From the NCBI RefSeq assembly GCF_038148855.1, contig NZ_JBBVGR010000008.1, positions 124,001-188,000 of the forward strand: a stretch of DNA of 64,000 bases. The letters are read 5' to 3'. Positions within the stretch are counted from its first letter, which is position 1. Every line of letters starts with the position of its first letter. The notes under the pieces were generated by a model. The model made no database searches. It was not told the origin of the DNA and saw only the letters and a program-made list of their open reading frames with translations. This DNA is from Phycobacter sedimenti (lineage in GTDB: Bacteria; Pseudomonadota; Alphaproteobacteria; Rhodobacterales; Rhodobacteraceae). A program made the position numbers and the translations under genes. Of this stretch, positions 52,466-61,821 are shown piece after piece.

Positions 52466-53797
52466 TTACTCGGCAGGAGTGGCTTCACCGGATTTCTTGC
52501 CATAGTGGGCGTCGAAATCCTCTTCGATGGTTTCCGGCATTGCGTCCGGCTTCTCGATCACACCCAGCAGCGGCAGGATCACCAGGAAGTAGGCGAACCA
52601 GTAGGCCGATGCGACCAGGGAGTACATGTCGTAGGGGTACTCTGCCGGCATCGCCCCCAGCCACATGAGGGCAAAGAAGTCGATGACCAGAAGGTAGAAC
52701 CACCATTTGAACATCGGACGGTAGCGACCCGAACGCACGCGGCTGGTGTCCAGCCAGGGCGCCAGGGCCATCACCGCGATGGCACCGAACATGGCCAGCA
52801 CGCCGAAGAACTTCGCGTCGATGATGCCGCCGGTCACGAAGGAGGCGATCTGAACCACCCAGACGTCAGCGGTAAAGGCACGCAGGATCGCGTAGAAGGG
52901 CAGGAAGTACCATTCGGGCACGATGTGTGCGGGCGTCGCCAGCGGGTTGGCTTCGATGTAGTTGTCGGGGTGACCCAGGTAGTTCGGCATGAAGCCGACA
53001 ATCGCCCAGAAGATCACCAGCACGATGGCCAGACCCAGGAAGTCCTTGATCACGAAGTAGGGCCAGAAGGGCAGGGTGTCTTTCTTGGCTTCTTCCTTCG
53101 AACCACGACGCACTTCAACACCGGTGGGGTTGTTGTTGCCAGTGGTGTGGAAGGCCCAGATGTGAACGATCACAAGCGCGGCGATCACGAAGGGCAGCAG
53201 GTAGTGCAGCGAGAAGAAGCGGTTCAGCGTGGCGTTGTCCACTGCCGGTCCGCCCAGCAGCCAGGTCTGGATCGGCTCCCCGATGAAGGGAATGGCGCCG
53301 AACAGGCCGGTGATCACGGTCGCACCCCAGAAGGACATCTGACCCCAGGGCAGAACGTAGCCCATGAAGGCGGTGCCCATCATGCAGAGGTAGATCAGCA
53401 TGCCGATGATCCAGGTGATCTCGCGCGGGGCCTTGTAGGAACCATAGAACAGGCCGCGGAAGATGTGGATGTAGACGGCAACGAAGAACAGCGATGCGCC
53501 GTTCGCGTGCAGATAGCGGATCATGTAGCCGCCATTGACGTTGCGCATGATGTGCTCAACCGAGGCAAAGGCGAGATCCACATGGGGGGTGTAATGCATC
53601 ACCAGAACGATGCCGGTGATGATTTGCAGGGCAAGGCAGAAGGCCAGAACGATGCCCCAGATCCACCACCAGTTCAGGTTCTTGGGGGTGGGGATCATGA
53701 TGGTGTCGTAGATCAGACCGACGATCGGCAGACGGCTGTGGAGCCACTTTTCGCCGCCAGTCTTCGGTTCGTAATGGTCGTGCGGAATACCGGACAT
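52466..53797 (-). CDS. petB: Cytochrome b of the bc1 complex
   Basis: 443 residues with eight membrane helices. Haem-binding helix B reads YLHANGASLFFVAVYIHIFR and the Qo-site signature PEWY appears in HIVPEWYFLPFYAILRAF. TVITGLFGAIPFIGEPIQTW is the cd helix. A charged C-terminal extension (MPETIEEDFDAHYG) is typical of Rhodobacterales. It carries the quinol oxidation and reduction sites in the inner membrane. It lies between petA and petC in the minus-strand operon. Confidence 0.97.
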   Translation of the reverse strand: MSGIPHDHYEPKTGGEKWLHSRLPIVGLIYDTIMIPTPKNLNWWWIWGIVLAFCLALQIITGIVLVMHYTPHVDLAFASVEHIMRNVNGGYMIRYLHANGASLFFVAVYIHIFRGLFYGSYKAPREITWIIGMLIYLCMMGTAFMGYVLPWGQMSFWGATVITGLFGAIPFIGEPIQTWLLGGPAVDNATLNRFFSLHYLLPFVIAALVIVHIWAFHTTGNNNPTGVEVRRGSKEEAKKDTLPFWPYFVIKDFLGLAIVLVIFWAIVGFMPNYLGHPDNYIEANPLATPAHIVPEWYFLPFYAILRAFTADVWVVQIASFVTGGIIDAKFFGVLAMFGAIAVMALAPWLDTSRVRSGRYRPMFKWWFYLLVIDFFALMWLGAMPAEYPYDMYSLVASAYWFAYFLVILPLLGVIEKPDAMPETIEEDFDAHYGKKSGEATPAE

Positions 53798-53808
53798 GTT
53801 GCGTCTCC

Positions 53809-54369
53809 TTATCCCAGCTTGATTGTGGTTTCGTCGACGAACTCGGCGACCGGTACGTGCAGGTTCTGCGGTGCGGGACCTTTGCGGATCCGCCCGGCAG
53901 TGTCGTAGTGCGACCCGTGGCAGGGGCAGAACCAGCCGTTGAACTCACCGGCACCGTCGCCCAGAGGCACACAGCCGAGGTGGGTACAGACACCCATCAT
54001 CACCAGCCATTCGCCGGCGTCGTCCATGGTGCGGTTCTCGTCCGATGCATCGGTGCCCGGCTTGTTGGGGTTTTCCGAGGCGGGATCGATCAGATCGCTC
54101 AGCGCAACCGCGCGGGCTTCGTCGATTTCGGCCTGGGTCCGGCGACGGATGAATACCGGCTTGCCGAGGAACATCACGGAAATCTGGGTTCCCACTTCAA
54201 CGCCACTGATATCGACCAGGATCGAGGACAGCGCCTTGACGTCGGCAGATGGGTTCATCTGATTGACGAGGGGCCATACTGCGGCACCCGCGGTGACTGC
54301 CCCGGCGCCGGCAGTGGCGTAGTAGAGGAAATCTCTCCGGGTTCCTTCGTTGTCTTCTGCGTGGGACAC
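53809..54369 (-). CDS. petA: Rieske iron-sulfur protein of the bc1 complex
   Basis: 186 residues. N-terminal Tat-like membrane anchor TRRDFLYYATAGAGAVTAG. The 2Fe-2S cluster ligands are in CTHLGCVPLGD and CPCHGSHYD. A helix and charged region (about 90-125) is inserted before the cluster domain, as usual in alphaproteobacteria. First gene of petABC. A dyad TGGTCA-AC-TGACCA lies 191 bp upstream. Confidence 0.97.
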   Translation of the reverse strand: MSHAEDNEGTRRDFLYYATAGAGAVTAGAAVWPLVNQMNPSADVKALSSILVDISGVEVGTQISVMFLGKPVFIRRRTQAEIDEARAVALSDLIDPASENPNKPGTDASDENRTMDDAGEWLVMMGVCTHLGCVPLGDGAGEFNGWFCPCHGSHYDTAGRIRKGPAPQNLHVPVAEFVDETTIKLG

Positions 54370-54559
54370 GAGGTTTTCTCCAATTCCAGCGCCCGTTTAG
54401 GGCAAACATGCGCATGCACTGCCAGAAATCCGCAGTGCCTCATCGCGGGTATCTAGCGGGGAGAAGCCCTTTCGTCCAGCCGTCATATACGCGCACCGGG
54501 CCTGCCCGGGCAGTTTCTTTTGACAGACTGTCACAAAAACCACTTGTGAAACGATTGGT

Positions 54560-54573
54560 TGGTCAACTGACCA
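54560..54573. promoter_or_regulatory. Dyad upstream of petA
   Basis: TGGTCA-AC-TGACCA, a perfect 6-bp inverted repeat in the 214-bp gap between petA and the GST gene. A second smaller dyad TGACA-GAC-TGTCA lies at 54521-54533. Either may be a regulator site for petABC or for the end of the GST transcript; the first has GntR-like symmetry. Confidence 0.35.
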
Positions 54574-54583
54574 GGTGGTGACG

Positions 54584-55186
54584 TCAACTCGCGGGGGGCT
54601 TTGTTTCCTGCATGGAGGGGCGCGATTCGAAGGACGCGAACCATTCTGCCAGGGCTTCGTTGCCGTGGCGCCAGTTTGACGTGGGATGACGGAAATCGAG
54701 ATAGGCCAGAGCGCAGCCTACGGCGATTTGTCCCATGTCCAAGGGCCCTTTCAGGTGCGCCATCCAGCGATCATTGAGCGCCGAGCAGGCGCCGAGCACC
54801 TTGCCCAGTTGCGCGTCCAGCCAGGGTTCGAAGATCATGTTCTCGGGGCGCAGGCGACGCTCGTAGGTCATCAGGACGGCCGCCTCCATGATTCCGTCTG
54901 CGGTGGCCTCCAGCACCTTGGTATCCCAGGAACGGCCATAAAGATTGCTGCCCGCACGATGGTCCAGATAGGCGCAGATCACCCGGCTGTCATACAGGGT
55001 CGGACCGTTGCCGCGCGACAGGGCGGGGATCTTGGCCAGAGGGTTGCTGGTCTTGAGATCCTGATCGGGGCTCAGGGCCGTGGTCTGTACGTCAATGATG
55101 TCGACATCGTCGAGCTGGTCGGTTTCGTGCAGCACCACCATGACCTTGCGAACGAATGGCGAGGCCGCCGAGAAATAGAGCTTCAT
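54584..55186 (-). CDS. Glutathione S-transferase family protein
   Basis: 200 residues. N-terminal thioredoxin-like domain starts MKLYFSAASPFVRKVMVVLH with a Ser in the catalytic position of the SPFVRK motif. The cis-Pro glutathione-binding segment is NPLAKIPAL, followed by LYDSRVICAYL. The all-helical C-terminal domain covers about 85-200. Substrate unknown. It stands alone between petABC and the FMN riboswitch. Confidence 0.88.
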   Translation of the reverse strand: MKLYFSAASPFVRKVMVVLHETDQLDDVDIIDVQTTALSPDQDLKTSNPLAKIPALSRGNGPTLYDSRVICAYLDHRAGSNLYGRSWDTKVLEATADGIMEAAVLMTYERRLRPENMIFEPWLDAQLGKVLGACSALNDRWMAHLKGPLDMGQIAVGCALAYLDFRHPTSNWRHGNEALAEWFASFESRPSMQETKPPAS

Positions 55187-55308
55187 GATGTTTCTCCCCT
55201 GGTTTTCGGGCAGCCTACAGCCTGCCGCGACAAAGAAAAGAGGGCGCCTGCCTTTGCGCCCTGGTCAAGGCCTCTTGAAACTTGATACGGCCCTTGGCAA
55301 GGTCGCTT

Positions 55309-55562
55309 CGTTCTCAGGGCGGGGCGGAATTCCCCACCGGCGGTATGCGGGGCATCGACCCCGAAAGCCCGCGAGCGGCTTTCCGGGTCACGCACCCACA
55401 GCCAATGAGACGAAGATCGGCCCCGATGCCGTGGACAAACGCGTTCACAGCCCGAAAAGTGGGACTCGGTTTTCGGATCAAGCTGTGGAGCAGACAGGAA
55501 AGTGTCTAGCAGATCTGGTGAGAGGCCAGAGCCGACGGTTAAAGTCCGGATGGAAGAGAACG
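55309..55562 (+). promoter_or_regulatory. FMN riboswitch (RFN element) of ribH2
   Basis: Conserved RFN blocks are present in order: TTCTCAGGGCGGGGCGGAAT, CCCCACCGGCGGTAT, AGCCCGCGAGCG, CAGATCTGGTGAGAGGCCAG, AGCCGACGGTTAAAGTCCGG and ATGGAAGAGAA. A long insertion (about 55395-55500) sits in the variable arm. The switch ends 83 bp upstream of the ribH2 ATG. GC-rich dyads in that gap could mask the ribosome site or end transcription when FMN is bound. Confidence 0.95.
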
Positions 55563-55644
55563 TGCGACAGGGCCTGCCATGGTGGCGGGTCTCCTGCCGT
55601 TCGTTATCGCCTTGGGTGACGTGTCGAACCTAAAGGAGATACCC

Positions 55645-56094
55645 ATGACACACACCCGATATGCATTCATCAAGGCCAACTGGCACGCCGATATCGTCGA
55701 TCGCGCGCTGGAGGGGTTTCAGGAATTGATCCCGGCCGATCAGATCGATGTCTTTGACGTGCCCGGCGCCTTTGAAATGCCGCTAATGGCTCAGGAACTG
55801 GCCAAGACGGGGCAATACGCCGCCGTGGCCTGTGCTGCGCTGGTGGTGGATGGCGGCATCTATCGCCATGACTTTGTCGCCCAGGCTGTAGTGGACGGGC
55901 TGATGCGCGCAGGGATGGACACCGGGGTGCCGGTGCTGTCCGTCTCGCTGACGCCGCATCACTTCCAGGAGACCGATCATCACATGGCAATCTACCGCGA
56001 CCATTTCGTGCAAAAGGGCCGCGAGGCCGCCCAGGCCGCGCTGATGATCACCAGGACGCGGGCACAGGCAAAGGGATTGGCGCAGGCTGCGTAA
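55645..56094 (+). CDS. ribH2: 6,7-dimethyl-8-ribityllumazine synthase, RibH2 type
   Basis: 149 residues from ATG 55645 with an AAAGGAG ribosome site. It condenses the ribitylamino-uracil with dihydroxybutanone phosphate in riboflavin synthesis. Motifs: FIKANWHADIVDRAL, DVFDVPGAFEMPL and ALVVDGGIYRHDFVAQAV (the GGIYRH region replaces GATxH of RibH1). The overall form matches the decameric RibH2 isozymes of Brucella and rhizobia. It is directly under an FMN riboswitch and alone, away from a rib operon. Confidence 0.9.
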   Translation: MTHTRYAFIKANWHADIVDRALEGFQELIPADQIDVFDVPGAFEMPLMAQELAKTGQYAAVACAALVVDGGIYRHDFVAQAVVDGLMRAGMDTGVPVLSVSLTPHHFQETDHHMAIYRDHFVQKGREAAQAALMITRTRAQAKGLAQAA

Positions 56095-56116
56095 ACCTTT
56101 CTGTGTGTGACCAACA

Positions 56117-56138
56117 GCCTGCCGCTTCAGCGGCAGGC
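56117..56138. terminator. Hairpin between convergent ribH2 and thiQ
   Basis: GCCTGCCGCT-TC-AGCGGCAGGC, a perfect 10-bp dyad (effective loop 4 nt) 23 bp after the ribH2 stop. No T run on either side. Confidence 0.5.
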
Positions 56139-56216
56139 ACGCGTCCGCCCGCCCCCACGGCGGGCGCGTTCCGCTCCCACCTCGGTCGGACGCTGAACTG
56201 CACTTCCGAAAACAAA

Positions 56217-56909
56217 CTACCCCAGATAGGCCTTCAAGGCAGGCGGCGGGTTGTTCAAAAGCTCTGCCGTGTCTTGTGGCGCATGGGCTGTGCCCTCGGC
56301 CACCAATACCACCTGATCGGCGATGCGGCGGGCATCGCTCGGATCATGGCTCACCATCAACAGCGTTGCGCCGCTCTCCTGCGCCAGCTCGGCGACCAGA
56401 TCCAGCATTTCGGCCTTCAAGGCAGGCCCCAGCGCCGCAAAGGGTTCATCCAGCAGAAGAATATCCCGCGCCTGCACCAGCACCCGCGCCAGTGCGACAC
56501 GGCTTTGCTGCCCGCCAGACAGGGCAGCGGGCTTGCGCGACTCCATCCCCTCAAGGCCGACGCGGGTAAGCGCCTCTTGCACTCGGGCGTGTTCGGCATC
56601 CGTCAGCCGCAGGTTCGGCTTCACACCAAGACCCACATTCTGCGCTGCTGTCAGGTGGGGAAACAGGTTGCCGTCCTGAAACAGCATCGCCACCGGGCGT
56701 TTTCCGGGCAGGTGGTTGGTCAGATCCGCACCCTCCCAAATGACACGGCCAGCAACGAGAGGGAGAAAGCCTGCAATCGCCTCGATCAAGGTGGATTTCC
56801 CCGCGCCCGAGGGGCCGATCACCGCCACCTGCGCGCCACGCGGGATCTCCAGATCCGCCGTCAGGGTAAAACCGCCGTTGTCGATACGGATGCGATCAAG
56901 CTTCAGCAT
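56217..56909 (-). CDS. thiQ: Thiamine ABC transporter ATP-binding protein
   Basis: 230 residues, ABC ATPase. Walker A is GPSGAGKSTLIEAIAGF, the ABC signature is LSGGQQSRVALARVL, and Walker B is ILLLDEPFAALGPALK, with the His switch in MLMVSHDPSD. Its start overlaps the end of thiP by 14 bp. With thiB and thiP it forms the thiamine/TPP importer under a TPP riboswitch. Confidence 0.93.
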   Translation of the reverse strand: MLKLDRIRIDNGGFTLTADLEIPRGAQVAVIGPSGAGKSTLIEAIAGFLPLVAGRVIWEGADLTNHLPGKRPVAMLFQDGNLFPHLTAAQNVGLGVKPNLRLTDAEHARVQEALTRVGLEGMESRKPAALSGGQQSRVALARVLVQARDILLLDEPFAALGPALKAEMLDLVAELAQESGATLLMVSHDPSDARRIADQVVLVAEGTAHAPQDTAELLNNPPPALKAYLG

Positions 56910-58452
56910 GCCAGCGGCCTCCTCGGTCCAGGATCCAGAATGCCGCCATCGACAGCACCAAAAGGAGCAGCGCCGCCCCGGCCGCCGCCTGCATCTGATA
57001 GGCGCCCATCAGGCGATAGACCTGCAAGGGCAAGGTGGCGACTTCGGGGTCGGCAAAAAGGGCGATGACCCCAAGATCTCCCATCGACAGCGCCGCGGCA
57101 AGCCCTGCGGCAAAGCCGATCTGCGCCCGCAGGCGTGGCAGCACCACATGGCGCAGGAAGGGCCAGCCGCGCATATCAAGCGTCAGCGCCAGTTTGCGAT
57201 GCCGCTGAACCACGTCTCGGCAGGCGGGCACCAGTATGCGCAGGGCAAAGGGCAGCGCCATCACCGCATTGACCAGCGCCGTCACCGGCAGCGCCAGCGC
57301 AAATGGGCTGGCCACGGGGTAGATCAGGATGAACAGCCCTGTCCCGATCACAAGGGGCGAGGCGGCAAGACCCAAGAGCCCCGCGATCTCCATGGGCAAA
57401 GGCCGACCAAGGGCAGCCGCCAGCGCCATCGGCAGCGCCAGCGCCAGCAGGATCAGGGTGCTCGCCCCCGCCACAAGGACCGAGGCCAAGGCCGCCTGCC
57501 AGACCGAAGCAGGCAGGGACAGAACACCGGGCAAGCCAGACAGAACCACCGCCAGCAAAGGCAGCAATAGGAACAGGCCTGCAAAGACAATCCAAAAGGC
57601 ATCAAGGCCCCGCGCCATTGCGCTGCGCCCGTCCCAGCGGCGCAGCATCCGGTCAAGGCCGGTGCCGAACCCCTCACCCACCGGCGCGCGCAGGGCCAGC
57701 GTTGCCGCCAGAGCGGTCAGCACCAGTTGCAGCCCCGACAAAAGCGCCGCGCGCCCGAGGTCGAAATCGAAGCTGAAGGCTTGGAATATCGCCAGCTCGA
57801 TGGTGGTGGCGCTGGGGCCTCCGCCGAGGGTCAGCGCCACGGCGAAACTCGACAGGCAGATCGCAAAGACAACCGCCAGCGCGCCCGGTACGACGCGGGC
57901 CAGCATCGGCGCTTCCAGAAGCTGCCACATGGCGCGCGGCCCTGCATCCAGCTGCGCGGCAAGGCGAAAGCGTTCGGCTGGGATCTCTTGCCAGCCCTGC
58001 AGGATCAGCCGGGTGGCCAGCGGCAGGTTGAAGAACACATGCGCCAGCACCACGCCATGCAGCCCGTAGATGCTGAGCGGCTCCAGCCCGAACAGCGCCA
58101 GCGCATCGCTGACCCAACCCGCACGGCCAAAGACCGCCAGAAGGCCAAGGATGGCCACGATCACAGGCAGGATGAAGGGCGCACCCAGAAGGGCGATCAG
58201 CATAGACCGGCCTTTAAAGCGCCGCCGCGCCAGCGCGCGGGCAACGGGGACTGCCAGTGTGACGCTGAACAGGGCAGACAGGCTCGCCTGTACCAGGGTG
58301 AACCGCACGGCCGCCCAGTCGGCGGAACTCAGGCCCCGCCCGGCTTCGGCCCGCAGGGCAACTGCCGCCAGCGTGCCAAGGATCAGCGCCGCCACAAGGG
58401 CAGCGGCGCCATATCCCGCAGCCGGGCTTAGCGGCTGAGCGCGCCGCGCCAT
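56896..58452 (-). CDS. thiP: Thiamine ABC transporter permease
   Basis: 518 residues with about twelve membrane segments in two BPD_transp_1 halves, each with an EAA-type loop (AAQLDAGPRAMWQLLEAPML in the first half, KLALTLDMRGWPFLRHVVLP in the second). Two permease domains in one chain is the normal form of ThiP. It starts inside the last 25 bp of thiB and ends inside the first 14 bp of thiQ, so the three are tightly co-translated. Confidence 0.92.
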   Translation of the reverse strand: MARRAQPLSPAAGYGAAALVAALILGTLAAVALRAEAGRGLSSADWAAVRFTLVQASLSALFSVTLAVPVARALARRRFKGRSMLIALLGAPFILPVIVAILGLLAVFGRAGWVSDALALFGLEPLSIYGLHGVVLAHVFFNLPLATRLILQGWQEIPAERFRLAAQLDAGPRAMWQLLEAPMLARVVPGALAVVFAICLSSFAVALTLGGGPSATTIELAIFQAFSFDFDLGRAALLSGLQLVLTALAATLALRAPVGEGFGTGLDRMLRRWDGRSAMARGLDAFWIVFAGLFLLLPLLAVVLSGLPGVLSLPASVWQAALASVLVAGASTLILLALALPMALAAALGRPLPMEIAGLLGLAASPLVIGTGLFILIYPVASPFALALPVTALVNAVMALPFALRILVPACRDVVQRHRKLALTLDMRGWPFLRHVVLPRLRAQIGFAAGLAAALSMGDLGVIALFADPEVATLPLQVYRLMGAYQMQAAAGAALLLLVLSMAAFWILDRGGRWHAEA

Positions 58453-59405
58453 TCGTCCAGCGCCGCGTCACGCACCGCCGCAGCCTCATCCGCAGGCAGC
58501 AGCAGCGATTTCTCCGGGGTGATCAGGGTCTCGAACCCCTTGGGCAGACCGCCTGCCGGGGTCACCGCCGGATACATCCAGTTGGTGGTGGGAATGATCG
58601 ACTGGAAGGCATCCGAAACCATGAACTGCAGGAACTGATCGGCCAGCTCGGGCTGATCACTTGCGGCCAGCTTTCCGGCAACCTCGACCTGCATATAGTG
58701 CCCTTCGGCGAACGACGCGGCCGCCTTGCCGGCGTCTTCCTCGGCGATCAGGTGATAGGCGGGGGAGGTGGTGTAGGAGAGCACCATGTCCGCCTCGCCC
58801 TCAAGGAACATGCCGTAAGCTTCGGACCAGCCCTTGGTGACGGTGACGATATTGTCAGACAGACCTTCCCAGATCGCGGGGGCTTCATCGCCATAGGCGG
58901 CCTTTACCCACATCAGAAGGCCCAACCCTGGGGTGGAGGAGCGCGGATCCTGGATCACGATCTTGGTGTCGCTTGCGGCCAGCGACTTGAAATCACCCGG
59001 AACATCGGCGTCTGCGTTGTGGACAAAGGCAAAATAGCCCCAGTCATAAGGAACGAATGTGTCGTCACCCCAGGCGATGGGCAAGTCGTAGTCAGCGGTG
59101 ACGGAATGCGCGGCAAACAGCCCGCTGTCCTTTGCGGCGGCGGTGAGGTTGGTATCCAGCCCCAGCACCACATCGGCATCCGAGCGCGCGCCTTCCAGTT
59201 TGACGCGCGCCAGCAGCGCGGCGCCATCGCCCGCGCCGACCAGTTTCAGGTCGCAGCCGCAGACCTCTTCAAACGCGGCCTCAACCGCCGGGCCGGGGCC
59301 CCAGTCGGAGACAAAGCTGTCGTAGGTGTAAACGGTCAATTCGGGCGTCTCGGCAAATGCCGCCGATGCGCCCAGCAGTCCCGCTGCAAAAACAGAATAC
59401 TTCAT
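58428..59405 (-). CDS. thiB: Thiamine-binding periplasmic protein
   Basis: 325 residues from the ATG at 59405, chosen because it gives the signal peptide MKYSVFAAGLLGASAAFA-E; the frame stays open far upstream but runs across the riboswitch. Mature start ETPELTVYTYDSFVSDWGPG is the classical ThiB opening, and family blocks GLDTNLTAAAK, DWGYFAFVHNADAD and LSYTTSPAYHLIAEE follow. It captures thiamine or its phosphates for ThiPQ. First gene of the operon. Confidence 0.94.
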   Translation of the reverse strand: MKYSVFAAGLLGASAAFAETPELTVYTYDSFVSDWGPGPAVEAAFEEVCGCDLKLVGAGDGAALLARVKLEGARSDADVVLGLDTNLTAAAKDSGLFAAHSVTADYDLPIAWGDDTFVPYDWGYFAFVHNADADVPGDFKSLAASDTKIVIQDPRSSTPGLGLLMWVKAAYGDEAPAIWEGLSDNIVTVTKGWSEAYGMFLEGEADMVLSYTTSPAYHLIAEEDAGKAAASFAEGHYMQVEVAGKLAASDQPELADQFLQFMVSDAFQSIIPTTNWMYPAVTPAGGLPKGFETLITPEKSLLLPADEAAAVRDAALDEWRGALSR

Positions 59406-59465
59406 GGCATCCTCCTTTGCGGCGACGGGCAAGGGGAGGGCCTGACGTGCGGGGCTGCTCCAAAA

Positions 59466-59543
59466 CCTTCCCTCCGCCGGTATGAGCCGGTTCAGGTTCA
59501 ACGGGTGTACTCTCAGCGCCGCAGCGCACCCCGAGGTGAGCCG
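59466..59543 (-). promoter_or_regulatory. TPP riboswitch (THI element) of thiBPQ
   Basis: On the minus strand the conserved TPP-switch segments appear in order: CTCGGGGTGC, GGCGCTGAGAGTA, ACCCGTTGAACCTGAACCGG and TACCGGCGGAGGGAA. It ends about 60 bp upstream of the thiB ATG. It should shut off the transporter when TPP is plentiful. Confidence 0.95.
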
Positions 59544-59702
59544 CAAACTAGGCTGCGTGCAGCGGAAAGACAAGGAAGAGCGGAATGTTTCGCGCGCGAA
59601 ACAGGTGACCGGGGCCTTGCCGCACCGTGCGCAGCAGGCGCAATTGCACTTGAGCCATGCCCGCCCCGCCGCTAAGCACGTTTCGCAAAGGAGACCGCCC
59701 CC

Positions 59703-60806
59703 ATGTCGATGAACAGCTTTGGCCATCTTTTCCGCGTCACCACCTGGGGTGAAAGCCACGGTCCCGCGCTGGGCGCCACCGTCGATGGTTGCCCGCCGAA
59801 CGTGCCGATTGAACCGGAAATGCTGCAGCAGTGGCTCGACAAGCGGCGCCCCGGGCAGAACAAGAACATGACCCAGCGCAACGAACCCGATGCGGTCAGG
59901 ATCCTGTCGGGTGTGTTCGAGGGCAAATCCACCGGCACGCCGATCCAGCTGATGATCGAGAACACCGACCAGCGGTCCAAGGACTACGGCGATATCGCCC
60001 AGACCTTTCGCCCCGGTCATGCGGATATCACCTACTACCAGAAATACGGCAATCGCGATTATCGCGGCGGCGGGCGTTCCTCGGCGCGGGAAACCGCAGC
60101 GCGGGTGGCTGCGGGCGGTGTTGCCCGCGAGGCGATCAAAGCGCTGGTGCCGGGGCTGGAAATCAAGGGCTACATGGTCGCCATGGGCGAGATGGAGATC
60201 GACCGCGAGCGGTTTGATTGGGACGCCATCGATCAGAATGACTTCTGGATCCCCGATGCGGGTGCGGTTCAGGACTGGGAAGACTACTTGCAGGCCCTGC
60301 GCAAGGCGCATGATTCCGTCGGCGCGGTGATCGAGGTTGTCGCGCGCGGCGTGCCCGCAGGCATTGGCGCGCCTGTCTATGGCAAGCTGGACACCGATCT
60401 GGCGGCGGCGATGATGTCGATCAATGCGGTCAAAGGCGTCGAGATTGGCGAGGGTATGAATGCCGCGCGTCTGAAAGGGTCTGAAAACGCCGATGAGATC
60501 TTCATGGGCAACGATGGCCAGCCGGTCTATTCCAGCAATCACGCAGGCGGGATTTTGGGCGGTATTTCCACGGGTCAGGATGTGGTGGTGCGCTTTGCGG
60601 TCAAACCGACCTCCTCGATCCTGACGCCGCGCCAGTCGATCCGCAAGGATGGCTCTCCGGCCGAGGTGATCACCAAGGGGCGCCACGATCCCTGCGTCGG
60701 TATTCGCGCCGTGCCGGTGGCCGAAGCGATGATGGCTTGCGTTATCCTCGATCACCTGCTTCTGCATCGTGGACAGATCGGCGAAAATCAGGGTGTGATC
60801 GGCTAA
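59703..60806 (+). CDS. aroC: Chorismate synthase
   Basis: 367 residues. It makes chorismate from EPSP with reduced FMN, the last common step to aromatic compounds. Signatures: FRVTTWGESHGPALGATVDG, RPGHADITYYQKYGNRDYRG, GGGRSSARETAARVAAGG and GISTGQDVVVRFAVKPTSSI. Length is standard. It is separated from thiBPQ by the divergent riboswitch leader and followed 13 bp later by a carrier gene. Confidence 0.97.
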   Translation: MSMNSFGHLFRVTTWGESHGPALGATVDGCPPNVPIEPEMLQQWLDKRRPGQNKNMTQRNEPDAVRILSGVFEGKSTGTPIQLMIENTDQRSKDYGDIAQTFRPGHADITYYQKYGNRDYRGGGRSSARETAARVAAGGVAREAIKALVPGLEIKGYMVAMGEMEIDRERFDWDAIDQNDFWIPDAGAVQDWEDYLQALRKAHDSVGAVIEVVARGVPAGIGAPVYGKLDTDLAAAMMSINAVKGVEIGEGMNAARLKGSENADEIFMGNDGQPVYSSNHAGGILGGISTGQDVVVRFAVKPTSSILTPRQSIRKDGSPAEVITKGRHDPCVGIRAVPVAEAMMACVILDHLLLHRGQIGENQGVIG

Positions 60807-60819
60807 GAGGGTCTGTCCC

Positions 60820-61764
60820 ATGGGCGCGATCCTTGCCATCACATTTCCGATCTATGCGGCGCTGGGCCTTGGCTATCTCATCGTCTGGAAGGGCTGGTTT
60901 GCCCCCGAGGACATGCGCCGGTTCGGATCCTATGTTCTGAACATCGCCCTGCCTGCGCTGATCTTTTCCGCTGTGGCCGCACGTAGCCCGGCGGAGGTGT
61001 TTCAGCCGGGATATGTGCTGATCTATGCCCTTGGCGGGCTGATGACCATTCTTGTGGCCTATGGGCTGTTCACCCTTCGTGGCGTCGATCCGCGCCGTCG
61101 GGCGCTGGGAGTGATGGGATCGACCTGTCCCAACAACGGCTTTGTCGGTTATCCGATCATGCTGTTGGTCTTTCCCGACCTTGCGGGGGTGATCCTGGCG
61201 CTGAACCTTCTGGTCGAGAACCTGATCCTGATCCCCGCCTGTCTTTTGCTGATGGAGCTTGCGGCCAGCGCTCCCGGTCAGAGGTTGCTGCCAAAGCTGC
61301 GCGGTATCCTGTGGAACATGGCGAAGATGCCGATGTTGATCGCGCTGGCGCTGGGTCTGGTGGTGTCCGCCAGCGGGCTTTCGCTGCCGGGGCCGTTTTT
61401 GCGGTTCGTGGATATGCTGGCAGCCTCGGCCGGGGCCTTGTCGCTGGTGGTGATCGGTGGCTCGCTGGTGGGTCTGCCGATGCACGGCAACCGCAGCCTC
61501 GCGGCGCAGATCGCAGCTGGCAAGCTGCTCTTGCACCCGGCGCTGGTGGCGGGGGGTGCGGCGGTTCTGCTTGGCGCGGGGCTGGTGACGCTACAGCCCG
61601 AGCTGCACAGCGCGGTGATCCTGTCGGCGGCGATGCCGATGTTCGGGATCTACACGGTGCTGGCCCAGCGGCAGGGGGTGGAGGGGGCTGCGAGCCTCGC
61701 CATGCTGACCGCCACCAGCCTAGCCTTTGTGACGCTGACCGCGCTGTTGTGGCTGCTGGTCTGA
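60820..61764 (+). CDS. AEC-family (auxin efflux carrier-like) transporter
   Basis: 314 residues with ten membrane segments arranged as two halves of five (IYAALGLGYLIVWKGWFAPE at the start and LHSAVILSAAMPMFGIYTVL near the end). STCPNNGFVGYPIMLLVFPD is the family signature with the N/P-rich crossover. AEC carriers transport organic acids such as malonate or malate; the substrate here is unknown. Starts 13 bp after aroC, likely in the same transcript. Confidence 0.88.
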   Translation: MGAILAITFPIYAALGLGYLIVWKGWFAPEDMRRFGSYVLNIALPALIFSAVAARSPAEVFQPGYVLIYALGGLMTILVAYGLFTLRGVDPRRRALGVMGSTCPNNGFVGYPIMLLVFPDLAGVILALNLLVENLILIPACLLLMELAASAPGQRLLPKLRGILWNMAKMPMLIALALGLVVSASGLSLPGPFLRFVDMLAASAGALSLVVIGGSLVGLPMHGNRSLAAQIAAGKLLLHPALVAGGAAVLLGAGLVTLQPELHSAVILSAAMPMFGIYTVLAQRQGVEGAASLAMLTATSLAFVTLTALLWLLV

Positions 61765-61821
61765 CACGGTCGAAATGATGCAGCATGCTTGGCGCTGGCG
61801 TGCCACTCGTGTCTCTTTGGA

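Noticed and set aside
52322..53908. 528-codon plus-strand frame
   Set aside because: Antisense to petB/petC; rich in His/Asp/Gly as expected of a mirror of membrane helices.
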